From the NCBI GenBank assembly GCA_018389105.1, contig JACATO010002189.1:645001-709000 (forward strand): DNA of 64,000 bases, in the 5' to 3' direction. Both the position numbers and the translations under genes were made by a program. Each line of letters begins with the position of its first letter. The stretch's first letter is position 1. This DNA is from Nautilus pompilius (lineage: Eukaryota; Mollusca; Cephalopoda; Nautilida; Nautilidae). Below the pieces are notes generated by a model. It did no database searches, was not told where the DNA came from, and saw only the letters and a list, made by a program, of their open reading frames with translations. Shown here piece after piece: positions 12,261 to 25,800 of this stretch.

Positions 12261-13065
12261 ACGATGACACAAAAGGGGGACGTTGCAGACCCCTTTTAAA
12301 AAGGGGTAAACGTTAGGGAATGATGTCGAGAAAAATTTTGGATTTTCTTTAAATAAGTCTTCGTTTTTATTAGACGGCGTTGATGTGGAGAGGTAATGAG
12401 TCGTGTTTTGTAGAGGGTATATCACGGCCACCCCCACCTGAGAGATCGTGGCGTCATCTACCGGGGGATTTCCGCTACAGGGCGTCCGTACATCAGTAGC
12501 CTCTCAAAGAAGTCCCGACTGCTGCAGGACCCCTCCTCCTCCGCCAGTTGCGCTTACCAGGGTTCTCCCTGCTGACGTTAGGCGGCGCAGAGTATTTCTG
12601 CAGTAACTCGGAGCTGGAGCGTATCGAAATTAACGAAAATCACGCTATCGAAAATCGATACCATCCTGATATTCCGATCTCATGATGCTGTTGTTGTCAA
12701 GAGTGGTTTTTTTCCGGATGCTTATCGGTGTTATCGGCCGCCACACCAATATTTAACTCTCCAAGCCGCCTTGGCGCACCCGGGATACACGTTCAGGTGA
12801 AACCCGGCCGGATACGACTTCGGCGATTCTACTTTCAGCTGCGTTTCATCAAAGATGTTTTAATTCATCCATATCCACGAATATTCCATTTCTGGTACGC
12901 AAAATAAACGTCATCTTTTCAATATACGCCAACAATGACGCAATACCTTCAACGTTTTAACGCGGGGAGGGGCTGGTGAAGATTTAAATATATTGGAAAC
13001 TAAGCATCGGTACGATAAGAATTTTTTGGAAAAAACAAAGGTAAGCGTTGGATTCTAGGGTAGGG
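12261..13065 (+). promoter_or_regulatory. CpG-containing upstream region of the NIT-domain cyclase gene
   Basis: The 800 bp before the start codon are rich in CpG compared with the rest of the gene, and they include a short hairpin of the form cccctttt/aaaagggg near 12290-12306. The core promoter should lie here, but no TATA box or initiator can be fixed. An upstream noncoding exon is possible. Confidence 0.35.
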
Positions 13066-13840
13066 ATGTCGCTTTCCAACCGAAACGGTGGCCAGAATGC
13101 TCCAGAGGCGGACAAGTGCAACGTATTCGAAATAGGAGAGAACCCGCTGTTCAATACATCGAGTAGCGACTCCCTGAATGCCACAGTTTTAGGTACAAGA
13201 AGGTCCGCCATCTTGCCAGGCGTCAAATGTTGCGAGTGCTGCTACCCGGATCCGGCAACCGAGCGTGGAAAACGGTACTTTACGGTCAACCTGCTGTTAA
13301 TCACCGTCATTCCGATACTGATCCTCTTGGGCTTTAACGGCTGGCTGCTGTACATTTCGCTGAAAAAGGTGGACCAGGCCGTGAAACTGAAAAGGGAAGT
13401 CATGCTAGGCCTGCCCGTGTTACACTTCCGGCACTCGATGCAGCTCGAACGAGGCGAGGTGGTGCTACACGTGAGCAACTTCAGCAGGAGATACAGCAAG
13501 CTCCAAATGAGGTACAGGGAAACCGACAAGGCACTGGCCAAGGTAAAGCAGCTGATCGAGAACGACGAGACGATGGAGTACTTCAAAATGCTCAACTACG
13601 AATACATCATGCGGTCCCTGCGAGACATCCGGTCCAAGACACGTCGCCAAGAACTGACAATGGCAGAAGTGACCAAAATGTACACAGCTATCACGAATGA
13701 AACCAATGAAATCCTCAAAATAAGAAATAAGGAAATAGAAACAGATTTATGGAAGGAGCTCGAGTCAGAGAAAAAGGTCTCCTACAGTAACGATCACGCT
13801 GCATTAGAAAAGGAATCAGGAATTAAATTCTATATTAAAG
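13066..13840 (+). CDS. NIT-cyclase exon 1: cytoplasmic tail, TM1, first part of NIT region
   Basis: This exon encodes residues 1-258 plus one base of codon 259. It includes the CCECC cluster before TM1 and the [18 protein letters not shown] segment typical of NIT helices. The donor is gtaagt. This exon is GC- and CpG-rich, unlike all later exons. Confidence 0.92.
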
Positions 13841-16800
13841 GTAAGTCTTTCTTTTACTAACTTCCCATATGGGGAATATATTTTGTGCATCAAAACAAAT
13901 TTTCGTAATTTGTAACATTAAAAAAAATAAATAAAGTACATAGCATGACAAAAATTAAACATCAGTACCTGGCAGTTTAATGAGGCACTGCATAACTTAA
14001 TGGTAGCTTAAATACGTCATGGTAGTGGTTCCACAATTTTCTACATGATACATGCTTCAATTTTCACCATCACTCAAGTACTGTCTTTCTGAGTAAGGTA
14101 GAACTGAAGGTAGTGAACTATTAGCCGTAAACACATCTTCAAAATCATTCTAAAGATTTCATACTTGCCAACTTTCCAAAATTCTCCTGAGTTAGATTTT
14201 GCGAGAGTCACTGAAAATCAAGCAATTTCTCTGAGTGGGTGTCGTAACTCTTAACACATGCAAGGAGAAATGGTTCCTTCCTACAGTGATTTATAATTTC
14301 ATTGTGCAAGGTTGGAGCTAACGACCTCCTGATCACCTGCATTGTCATTGCACGACCAGAGTGAAACTTCTGAGTTATCTTGGAGTCAGGAAGCATCATC
14401 TTACACAGCTTGGTAAAATGGTCAGCAAAGGCTATGTTGTGCTCTGCGATGGAGTTGCTAAATAGAACCTCTGCTTTGATAACACTGTCATCTGTTGTTG
14501 AGTTCACAAAAATTGATGAAAATGAGGAAGTGGTTGTCTTTGCATTCTGGGTGGTAATGTGCAATGTTGTCTGACTTTGCTAAATAGAGTCAAACAAGAA
14601 TTCTAATCTTACTGAACAATGAAGAACAATATCTTGGCAGAGGTTCCCCTACCCTTGGCCTTTTAGAAAAATTTTAGTTTAAATAAAAACAATATACTTA
14701 ATTATGGATACAACAATCAGTCAGAGAATAAAGCATTTCATAAATGTCAAGTGTAAAATAAAATAGGCCTAACCTTGCAAAATGCATCTGTTTTCAAAGT
14801 ACATTTGGCCACCCAAGGAATTTCTGTTTCCCAAGATGTCTGGAACTTCGCCTTTGGTTGTGTGGTAGTCATGATGTTGATCTTGACAGAAAACAAGAGT
14901 TAAAACTTTTCTGTTTGCCAAAGAAGCCATTTTGAGTAATTGCATGAACAATCACGCTTGGTTTGGAATGATAAATATGATTGGTTGTCTTATTTGTATA
15001 ATTGGCTTCCATTGGCCAAGAATAAATCGAAGCCAGATTTCCTGTATGAACCACGTGTTTACTCAACTGGCTTTTTATATAGAGAGCAAACAATTGGCTG
15101 ACATTTACTGGGAAATATTTAATGTATGAAAAAGTTAATTGTAGTTATGTAAATCGGTAGAAATGACCAATTTTTAAAATCTGATCAATAGATCAGGTTA
15201 AAGGTCTCAATTCGGGAGACCCCAACAAATCAGAGTTGGTGAGTTTGAAATTTCTGTTGAGGTCCAATGACTGCCCTGGCCAAGCAAGATGTTGGAAGGA
15301 TGGCTTATGTTCTTCAAGCCAATCAAAATGAATGGATGCAGTTCTGTATTGAAAGTACCAGCCAACCTCACAGCAGAAATGGTATATGAAGGGAAACTCT
15401 TGGTCTGCAAAATATGCAAATATTAGCAAATGCAATGCAGCTTTTCAAGAATGGCTATTGGACTCAGTGCATGCCATAAAAATATTAAAAATCATTACTT
15501 CCTGCTACATCCCCCCTAAAGTGGCTTCCACAGTAGAAACAAAAGAGTTTATACAAAAAAGTGTGAACTATGATTTTTATGTCAGCACATCCTTCTATCA
15601 GTGTACAGCCCAAGGCCAATGGTCTTGCCCCATTGAAAACACACCTTCCTGTTTGCAGCAGGCACAAGTGATTTGCGAATAAAGGCACCATTGCCAAACT
15701 TTGTCATGTATTTCCTTAAGTATTGATCTTGGATGTTCTGGATACTTTATGTATTCTGTCAACTGCTGAACCATTGAACATTGACAGTACATATAGTCCA
15801 GATGTTGTCTCATTCTGTGGAAGCCTTGTTATTGTATTCTGAGGGATCCTATGCCATACTTTTGTCAGTACAGCCTGCAGATTATTTAACATCCTCAGAT
15901 GATTATGGATGACTCACTCAAAGATGTCCCACAAGTGTTCAAGATCCAGCAGAACGTGGTACAAAATGCTGTCTCCAAAGAGCACATCTAATACATGTTC
16001 AACACCTGCCCATACTATCAGCCCATGCTGGTTTACTCAACCAAAGTATTCTCATAAGCAAGGTGACTATGGCCTTTAATCAATCAAATGTCTAGAAACT
16101 AAGTTGTTCTGCACACTTTGGACAGAAATATTGGTCCTCTGGACTGGAGTTACTGATGAGCGACTATCACAAATCATTGTCTTAGTCTTCTATTCACAAT
16201 GAATATCATCACAATATCATTCTAGGTTGACCACTATGGGGCTCTCTTGAGTTCTGCTGGTTATCAGTTATCACTGTCATAAGTGACTTAACAAAATTGT
16301 GGGTGGTTGCATTCATGTTTGCAGCAACTGTTGCTATCTAAAGCATTTCAACTGCACAGTTACATCCATTTTCTCTGAATTATTTTGAACCTGGCATAGT
16401 GAGATTCTGGTTACACATAACAATTGTATGAATGTCTACACATCTAATATGGTGAATATATACCACAGACCATTTCAGGCATAAGGTGCACATGAGAATT
16501 AAAGAAACTGCTGCTCACACTTTGAGAAGATACTTGCAACATTTTACAGTAAGTCTACCTTCTGTGCACCATATCATCACATGTTTATTGATCAATAAGA
16601 TATCTGAAGCATTTTGTTTACTATCATTATTATGGCAGCTACCCTGGCAGAAATTCTCAGATGCTGTGGTTAAGAAACATCTCGATCATGTTCAGGTGTG
16701 TCATTAAGAAACTTCTCTCATCATCATTAGGAAACCTCTGGTAATCCTGTTAAGGTTTCAAAATCAAAGATTGTTCCTCCCCGTAATTTATTCAGCAGAA

Positions 16801-19800
16801 AAAGGAAGAAAAAAGGAAAGGTTCCTTGCAAAACAGTTTCATTAAAAGAATTAAATGGTGAATTCCCATTTATGTCCTAAATCAATATCAAATAATCAAT
16901 ATAGAATAAGATGAATTTTTAACTTTCCTATCCTCTGAATAACATGTTAAGAGTTGTGGTGTGGAGAAAAGCTCATTCCTATCATGTAACACATTGATAA
17001 ACAAGAAAAAGAGGATCACATCCCTTGCCCCCCTGTGATGCAGGGTAAATGTAATTTATCATCTTTTTCTTCTCTCTACTGCAGGTGGGTTTTCTTTGAA
17101 AGAATTTCTGTATCACAATAGTCAGAAAGTAATAAGTGAAGATCATCTGAGGTTGAGCCAGTTGGATCTTCCCCTGGTTAGTGACTACCTGGACAAGAAG
17201 TTCACAAACACATCCACAGCAAGATCGCTTGAAAGGATGCGCGCAGAGATTTCGGTGAACCAGTCTACAGACTCAGCTAGACAGTGGCTGAACACCATGG
17301 CAGTTTATATGCAGGTATTGAACAAACTGCAATTGTTCTTGAAGAACATAACGATTCAAAAAGTCAAGGAGATTGAAAATATATCTAGGATACCTGCCAT
17401 TTTCAACATTTTCATTATAATTGTGGTCTTGATGCTACTTCCACTACAGGTAAAATGTACTTTTTTTGGTTCCTGTAATAATTTTATCACACTACTATTA
17501 TTTTTTTACAACAGTTTACTCCACAAATACAGCATTGCCCTGTTTGCCTTGAGGTTTGAGGCATAATACTCAACAAATGTTTGGTTTCTGCTTTCTTGAG
17601 GATGCTATAGATCCTTTTGTAATTTTTTTATTTTATTGCTGGTGACACCTAACTAGCAAACTAGAAGGGGTACACTGATTAGCTTTGGTAATCAAGTGAC
17701 AAGCTGGATGGACTTTTGGGCAGTAATCAAGGTATGAGCCAATCAATAGTTACCCAGAAAACTCAACTAGAACTCTTCCATTTCAGAGGTTGGAGGAAAC
17801 CGGAATGCCCAGAAACTATACCAGAGTGGTGCACGAAACCGAAATAGTCCCAAATGAGATTCAAATGAGGATCCTCAACCACAGCAGACCAGTAGTCTAC
17901 CACTGAACCACTGGCCACCAAATAACATATTTTAAAATTTGCAAAATATTGTTAACAATATGTTAATACTTTCAAGGTTATGAACCCTGTTAGATCAATG
18001 CACATATTAGCACTCCTTCCTCTATAATATCAGTCTATGCTTTCCTTTTTTTCTTAGCGCTATACTCAGTATTCACTCATGAGTTAATAACATTTTTCTC
18101 TCTTCCTTAACACGTGCAGCATCTTTAAAAAAAATTCAGATTCACATTGAATTTATCATAACAGAATCCAATCTCAATAAAATCTCTGACACAAAGTAAT
18201 CAATAAATACAGAAACCTCTTGACATTTTATAGGGAGAGTTTAAAAGAAATCAATAATCTAGAATATCTGATTTGTGTGTAGAACATCAAGATAAATTCA
18301 AAGGTAGGCCTCTAGTTTTGAAGTCAAGGCATCTTGAGTAGGAAACAGCTGCTAGTGTGGCAAAGTTTGGTCACAAAATGTAGTACTGGAATATCTACCT
18401 CTGCTACTCTGTCACAGGCAGCAAATACATTCAAGTCAAACTACCCCATCAGCTCAATGTTCACCAGTCCACTGAACTGTAATTACTCTCAGGTTTCATA
18501 CAAATTAAAATTAGGCAAATCTTTTTGAAGATAATGGACTTAAGTTTACCTTTTGCCAGCTTAGTCAAAAATTGCTTTTTAAAATAATGGAGCTAAACCT
18601 AAACACACATACACATGCTGAAAAGTAGATAAAATCAAGCTTCTCCTGAATCTGAGTTGGATGCTATCAAGTGGACAGATAAGTCTGTCTTCCAACGACA
18701 TAATGGAGACAGTGTTTCTGGTTGTGCTTGGACCAAAATGAAGTGACAGAACTGAAATATGTTTAGAAAAGAAGTACAATGAATCAAAAGGAAAGAAGAA
18801 ACATGCTAAGAGTTACTGAATGCAGTCCCATGTTTCATATTAGCTTAGAAAAACTATGACACTAAAGGAGGAAAAATCTGTAGATGTGAATTCACTGAGC
18901 AGGGAAACCAACAAAGTAAATATATAGTTCCCTGAGTTTATATTTTGATAGGAAAAAATTTGTTTTAGATAGGTACTGCAAAATTGTAAAAAAAGATGAT
19001 ATTAAAAACTACATTCTATGATTTTTTTAAAATATTTCACATCGATTTTTAGTCCTTTATCAATATAGAGCTTAAATTATTACATGAATATAATCCATAG
19101 GTGTCAAGAAAATTATGACGTAAGTGAATAGGGCTGAGAGCTAGAACATTAGAATTATTCTGACAGTGAATGATTACAGAAAAACAGATTTTAGCTTAAT
19201 TATTTAATCAAAGATTCATTTCCTGTAAAAGGATATGCATTAATAAAAAGTTCGTCTCACAGTAGTAATCACATGCAAAAAGCCTTCTTTTGTTTTTATG
19301 CATAGATGAAAAGATTAACCCTACGGCAATAGTGGAAAACCAGCCTAAAAGGTAGAACATCATTTAATAATACATATATATATTACTATTAATTTTACCA
19401 GCTGCAGTTGAAACCAGACAATATAATTTTGCTTTGCCTTCTAACTTAGTTACCCATTAAGTGCAAACAATGTTTTTGTTTTTGTTTTTACTTTATTATA
19501 AATGGTGAATTAGGCTACTCAGTCTAGTGGTAGACTGCTTGATCCTTAGGTTACCTGGAGAGCCTGCATTTGATTTTCAACAGTTCCATATTATTTGTTG
19601 ACTTTTTTCTTTCTTTTAAAATTTCTAGGAGTAACTTTTCAGTTATTGGTACAACAACTGAAAGATTATTTTGTACATTTATTCTTTTTATTTTACTCCC
19701 TAAGATTATTCTTCTCTCACCCTTTCCACCAACCTCATCACTATAATAGTATCCAGCCCCTGGGTTTCATTTGAACAACCCTAGTAAACAGACATTTGTA

Positions 19801-22800
19801 TATTTAAAATATTGGGAAAATCTATGTACATTAACAGTGAATGTTTTTGTTTTTTTAAAACTTGTTTGAAATGTTTATACTTAGGAATAGATTAGTTAAA
19901 ATATCTTAAATTGCCCCCCTCCCCTACAAACTAGGATTCCTGCAAAAGATCCAATTTTAAGATTTCCTGATTTGAGTTAAGTTATACCCAACCATACATG
20001 AGAGAAAATCACTTTTTTAAAATCCTTCAACCTCCCCTTACAGCCATCTTGCCCATCCTTTTTATCTAAATCTTTTGTGCATTTACACAGTAGCAACAAG
20101 CCTGTACTAAAGTTTTAAACAACACAAACAGCTAACGATACTGGAAAATAGATTCTTTTAAGAATTGCATGCAATTCTATTTTACATCTACTGGCATTTT
20201 CATTTACAGAGTTTATGCCAATATCAGGCTCATAAAAATGGTACTGTCCACCAGCAAGGGCTGCAGTTTCACAAGCATTGTGATAAACCTCTAGCAACAA
20301 GTATGAGAGTGTTAAACACAATACTGTTTAATGGAAGAAGTGTTAATAAACTGCAATTTTATTGAAGGCTACCATTGTCATAAAACATGCTAAATAGGTC
20401 CAACAATATTCACTAGAAATGACAACAGCATTACCAAGAACTGTACACCTGAATTAGTACTTAGTAGCACATACTGGTACGTAACTGACCATTCTGACTC
20501 AGGACATTTCCATCCCTTTAACAGTTATAAGAAATTTTTCTTTCCAAAGTTCGCGCTTTCTTGTTTGATTTTCAATAACTTCGCTCTCCTTTGCTTTCGA
20601 TAGCAGTGACATTGTTATTCTCTGCATTAACGTACACTTCATCTACCGACACCCTTACTGTTTTTTCCAACTTCTGCTTTTCTTTTTTATGCTCAACAGG
20701 TTGTCTAAACAATAGTTTCCGTTTTCTGTGCTGCAACAGTTCCATCAGCTTTTCTTTATTCTCTTTTTGGCACACATCATATCAGCTTCTTGCAGAATTC
20801 AAACATCTGTTTGCTAATATGATATCATTTTTATTTGCAAAACAACTTTGGACAACAATGGATTCCAAAGGTTCCAAACATAATGCTTTTCATAAAACAA
20901 TAATGTTAAACTTCAGATGAATATTGAAGAGAACATCTTGAAAAAATGTGCTATTATAATAGTTCAGTGACAGAAGATTGCCATAAAGCCATATTTCTCA
21001 GCCATCTTAGGTCATTCTTTTCATTCTCATGAATCTCTCCTGGTATGGGGGAATCCTACTCCAAATAAAAAGGTCCACAGCAAACATACTAGAAATAGGG
21101 CCTTCAGCTCTGTGGTAACATGTAAAGCATACTTTCACATCAGTCCAAAATGCCTTAAATAATATAAATTAAAAAAAAAAAAATTTAACAAATTACCTCC
21201 CCTTTTCTAACATACCTAGTATCTCAGAAACAGAATAATGTTCTTGTTTTTTTGTTTTTATTTGATGAGCCAAACTGAAAAAAGAAAAATAAAGTTAATA
21301 AGTGGGTTTCCATGGATGCAGATCAGTGACATCAGAAAGATGACAAAACACTGATGTAAGTTGCGAATCATTTTTGTTTTTACTATTCATCAGCTTTCAT
21401 AAGATTTTTTAAAATATAGCAAGAAAAAGTAAAAAAAAAAAGCATTCACTACAATTTTTTGGTTTATTTAGTGATGAGCAACAACAGCTTTTAATGCAAA
21501 CTAAGATGGAACAAGCACATTGCAGCATATCTGACATGAATCAAAAGGAAAATAACGAACAAACCATTATTTTAATTACTTAAAACTGCATCAGGTATTT
21601 TTTTTTAAGAGTCTGCACTTTATTTGCAATCCACAAGATTCACCCACAAAACAAATACCATTAATGACATTTTTGACTAAATAATTGCCAACAGTCTAAT
21701 TACAATTAAGCATTTTAAGAATATCCCTTAAACTTATAATTTTAATGACATTTTTGAAGCATATAGGTAATTGCCCCAAAACGTTTAGCAGATAAAGGGT
21801 TAATAAAGTTGTGTGTGTGTGTGTACGCATGCGTGCATGTGTGTGTGTGTATATATATAGCACACACATACACACTTTTAGGGTATTCTGGAGTGGTATG
21901 TGAAAGTATCCTGAAATAAGCAAACTCATCAGATATATTAAATTTATATATATATATATTTATAATGTTTATTTATAGTTGAGTATGTACGTAATGGTTA
22001 AAACTATGACTACCTGGGCGATATCAACCTGTCTTTTAATGGAAAACTTTAAAAAAACAAAAAGCAAACAAGAAAGCACATTTAATATTTAACAGAAAAT
22101 ACTCAAATGAAAAAATGTGTGGCTGACACCCGCTTAATTCTGCCTTCCAGATTTAGTTTTAAATCTAATAATACATTAGCAGACATTTAGATGAGAAAGC
22201 AGCAGGAATTAGGAATAATGATGATTATTGTTTATATTTCAGCATAATGCATGCACATACACAAATAACGAATGTAGAAAAACTAGACAGGTTAGTTCAC
22301 CCATCCCCTCACCCCCACCTTGTTAGTGAAACTAACTAGAGAAAAACTACATTCCGAAGGTCTTTAGCCCGTTGCCATCATCAGGGAGATGCTTCCAATG
22401 GCTCAGCGGGCTAAAATTTTGGCATGAAAACATTTAAAAAAAAAGACTTGGCAACCAACAGAATGAAGACCAACTCCAGCCACATGTACTATCCAAAACA
22501 TATAAGCACTTGCTGCATGTCAAAACAGTCATTGGGTACTAAGTATTAAATACACCCTGATGATGACAACAGAGAAAGATATCTGAAACGTAGGCTTTCT
22601 AGTTTGTTCTACTAACAAGTGGTGAGAACTGGCCAAATTAACAGTCTAGTTACTGTTAGAAACACATTTCCAATAATTCTATACTCTAATATTGAACATA
22701 TATTATTAAACAGGTTATATCACCCATAAATCAGGTAAAATCAAAACTAATTGTACATCAAACCTACTGATTTGAGAGCCAAACGTTATATGTATAAAAA

Positions 22801-25800
22801 GAAGAGTTATTATTTCCTGAATACACATTAAATAGAAAAGGAAAACCTTGAAGGTAACCCAGACGTGTTTTATGATTTCAGGCCTCCCTTGTACAGCAAC
22901 TGGGATGATTATACAAATATGTTTGAAATTATTCACTTGATTCAAGAAGTGACAAATTTGTGACACCGCATGATAAAGGTTATGAATAATGGATGAATAG
23001 AGGAGCAAGTTGAAAATAAACTTACTAGAGATGGACATTCAAATGTAACCCAGCTGAAGTGCATGTTTCATCTGAATGTCCTTAGAGTGAGTGTGTGTGC
23101 GCGGTCTGTTTGTATTATTATTTAAATCAACCGAACTTCAATTATTAGCAGTGTGTAGATAATACAGTATTGTTATTTAAACATAACCTTGCTAAATTTC
23201 CAGTCTTGTGTCTAACTGCTCATCTTAAACAGAGTAACATGTCACTAGGGAACCTGTAGTTACTACCAACAGTTCACTCATACCTAATGGAACTAATGTC
23301 AAACCACATACGTAAAGTGGCATCCTTCTTAGCTGTCCAGAAACCATCATACCCACCAGCATATGCTGTGAAAAAAGCACCAACACTTTCCCTTGCTGGC
23401 TGAAAATGTAGGAAAAGTACTGCTTTTAAAAGAATAAACACAAACTGTTCATTTACTTTAGTAAACTGTAGTTCCAGGGTTTCTTTTGTAGTCTCTTACT
23501 ATTCATCCTTGAGTTATACACACACTAGAAAAACTACTATAAAGCAAGCAAATAAATGCTAGCCTTGCTTCCAATTTTCATATTATTCATTCATTTCCTT
23601 ACTGTTCAACACAGACAAAGTGAGACTAAGGCCAACTATGTGGTTCAGGGGCTGGAAGTTAGTATAGGATCTTTAAAAGGTAGATATACAGTTTAAACAT
23701 TAAAAGTTTTTTGTTAATACAAATATTAACCTTTTTAGCAGGTGTCACTTTTTCCATTAATATCTACATAGTTGATTTTTAATAAATTATGTATATTTTT
23801 AGGCATACCGGGTATATTGGCTCACCAATTCACTACAGTTATACTCCACTTGTCTACAAATGCAAGCGCAAAAACTTGAAAAGGAAAGACATCGCAGTGA
23901 GAAAATCCTTCTTGAGTTTCTCCCAGGATCCATAGCTCAGGCACTGATTCAGAAGGAAACAGTGTATCCAGAACAGTTTGAAAGTGTCACCATTTTATTT
24001 TCTGACGTAGTTGATTTTACTGCCATCTCATCCAACAGCACACCCATGGAGGTGATCACCATGATAAATATGATATTCTGTGAGTTTGATGATACTGTGA
24101 AGTGCTATGATGTTTATAGGATGGCGATAATAGGTGAGAAATGCACAATAAAAGCAAAAACTAAACGCACAAAACAATAACTACATTTATCACTTTCACA
24201 AGCAGTTATATGCGATCATTCTTTCTGTAAACAAACATGTTTACTGTTAAAAATGCGCCACTTTTGTTTTATACTATGCTATATTTCTATAGTACTGATA
24301 CACATTTACAAAATGTGAAATGTTTAGCTCCAGCTAACATGGAGTATACATTAACAAGATTAACAAGTCTTCTGAGTTAGCTCCCTTCAATGTTCGATAG
24401 CATGCAAGGTGATTCTACTATGTAAACTCTCCACACAATTAGTTGAGTTAGAAAATAAAATGTCAAAAGTCAGTTTGGCACACCTACTCTTTCTGAAAAT
24501 GTTGATATAATTTATGCATATAATAAAAAGCAGAGGACCAACAACAATTTTCTCTAAGTATGCATGTTTCTGTAGCCATAAAAGTAATTTGCCATCTGTA
24601 CCCAGAGCTTCACAGATATAGCAAGATCTGTATGAAACTTTTTCCCCTCTATTTTATCCAAGTTCTGCTAACAGTGAATTTTCCTTTACAATGTAGCATA
24701 GATCAAATCGCCATAATTTCTGGCAGACAGAAAATTGTTTCAGATTCTATACATTCCCAACCTCTACCAGAGTTCTATATTGACCCCCTCCCTAATTAAC
24801 TATTTGGACAAATCTATGATTTTATTCACACAAAATGTAGTGGGGAAATACTAGAATTCCCACCAAATGTTTGAATCAGTTCATCCACATGTATTTTGTC
24901 AGGTGTTGCATCACTCAGTGGCTACCTGCCTGAACTTTGCTGATCAAAATGATAATGGGATTCTGGCTCAGGGCAGACATTATGCATACAAAGTATCAAC
25001 AAATACTATGTGCAATCAAAAGTACTTTCTCAGTGCAAAACAATGTGGTTATTTTAATCCACTGCAAGAATTCTCTCCAGCGACAGTTGCTCCTCTCCAG
25101 AGGATTCCCAACTACATGCTGATGATCAAGCAATTATTCAATACAAAGATGTGAACTACCCTGACTTCTACTTTCTGGAATTGGCATTAAATAGAATATC
25201 AACCTTTACAAAAATGCTAAACAATGTGTTAGATCATAGTCTCCAGACAGGCAGTGTAAAAAGGAAAAGGTACAACAATGCATCTGGTCTTTTCAGCTGA
25301 TACAGCAATAGGATTTCCACATCTCGATTTTCTCTTCAATCTCATATTTTCACGATAGGAATGTAAAGATCATCATTTAACAATTCAATAAATGATGGAG
25401 GACTCTCTGGTGCATAATGCAGTTGTAAATAAATGCTTTAGAGCTCACACCCTCTTTTACATGGAACTCTAGCACACTTTTTTGTTTCATCATGCCATTC
25501 AGACTACTCCCTTTACAATTGCTACTGCGCTGCCACCTGTGAAGTGTAACAGTGATGCTGCTGTGTTAATAAGTAGACGTGACATTCATAATTTATGCAG
25601 ATAAAACCACAGGTTTTCCTGATCAGCAGTTTTCCTGTAATAAATCAGGGCTCATTAATTTCAGTATACCATAATTTCTTTAAAAAAATTTTTTTGGTTA
25701 ATTAAGAAAACATTTCGTTTGTTCTTCTTAAATAATACTGACATCTTTGTTATGTTGTGCAGGAGATGCCTACATGGTTATTTCTGGCCTACCAGTGAGG

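Larger units (their letters stand above)
13841..17084 (+). other. NIT-cyclase intron 1
   Basis: The intron is AT-rich and poor in CpG from its first hundred bases. It contains two minus-strand Tc1-type fragments (listed separately). I see nothing else supportable. Confidence 0.7.
17450..23802 (+). other. NIT-cyclase intron 2
   Basis: This 6.35 kb AT-rich intron contains two tRNA-SINE-like copies, a GT microsatellite, a 350-bp element with long inverted repeats and a short MITE half (19762-19792). A 67-codon minus-strand open frame at 20572-20775 is unexplained and not recognised. Confidence 0.7.

Noticed and set aside
13048-13065. Upstream extension of the cyclase start
   Set aside because: Position 13048 is TTG, not ATG. 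The first in-frame ATG is at 13066.
24867-25154. 95-codon plus-strand frame in cyclase intron 3
   Set aside because: No recognisable motif, no splice signals in phase with the cyclase, and the known exons already give a complete domain.
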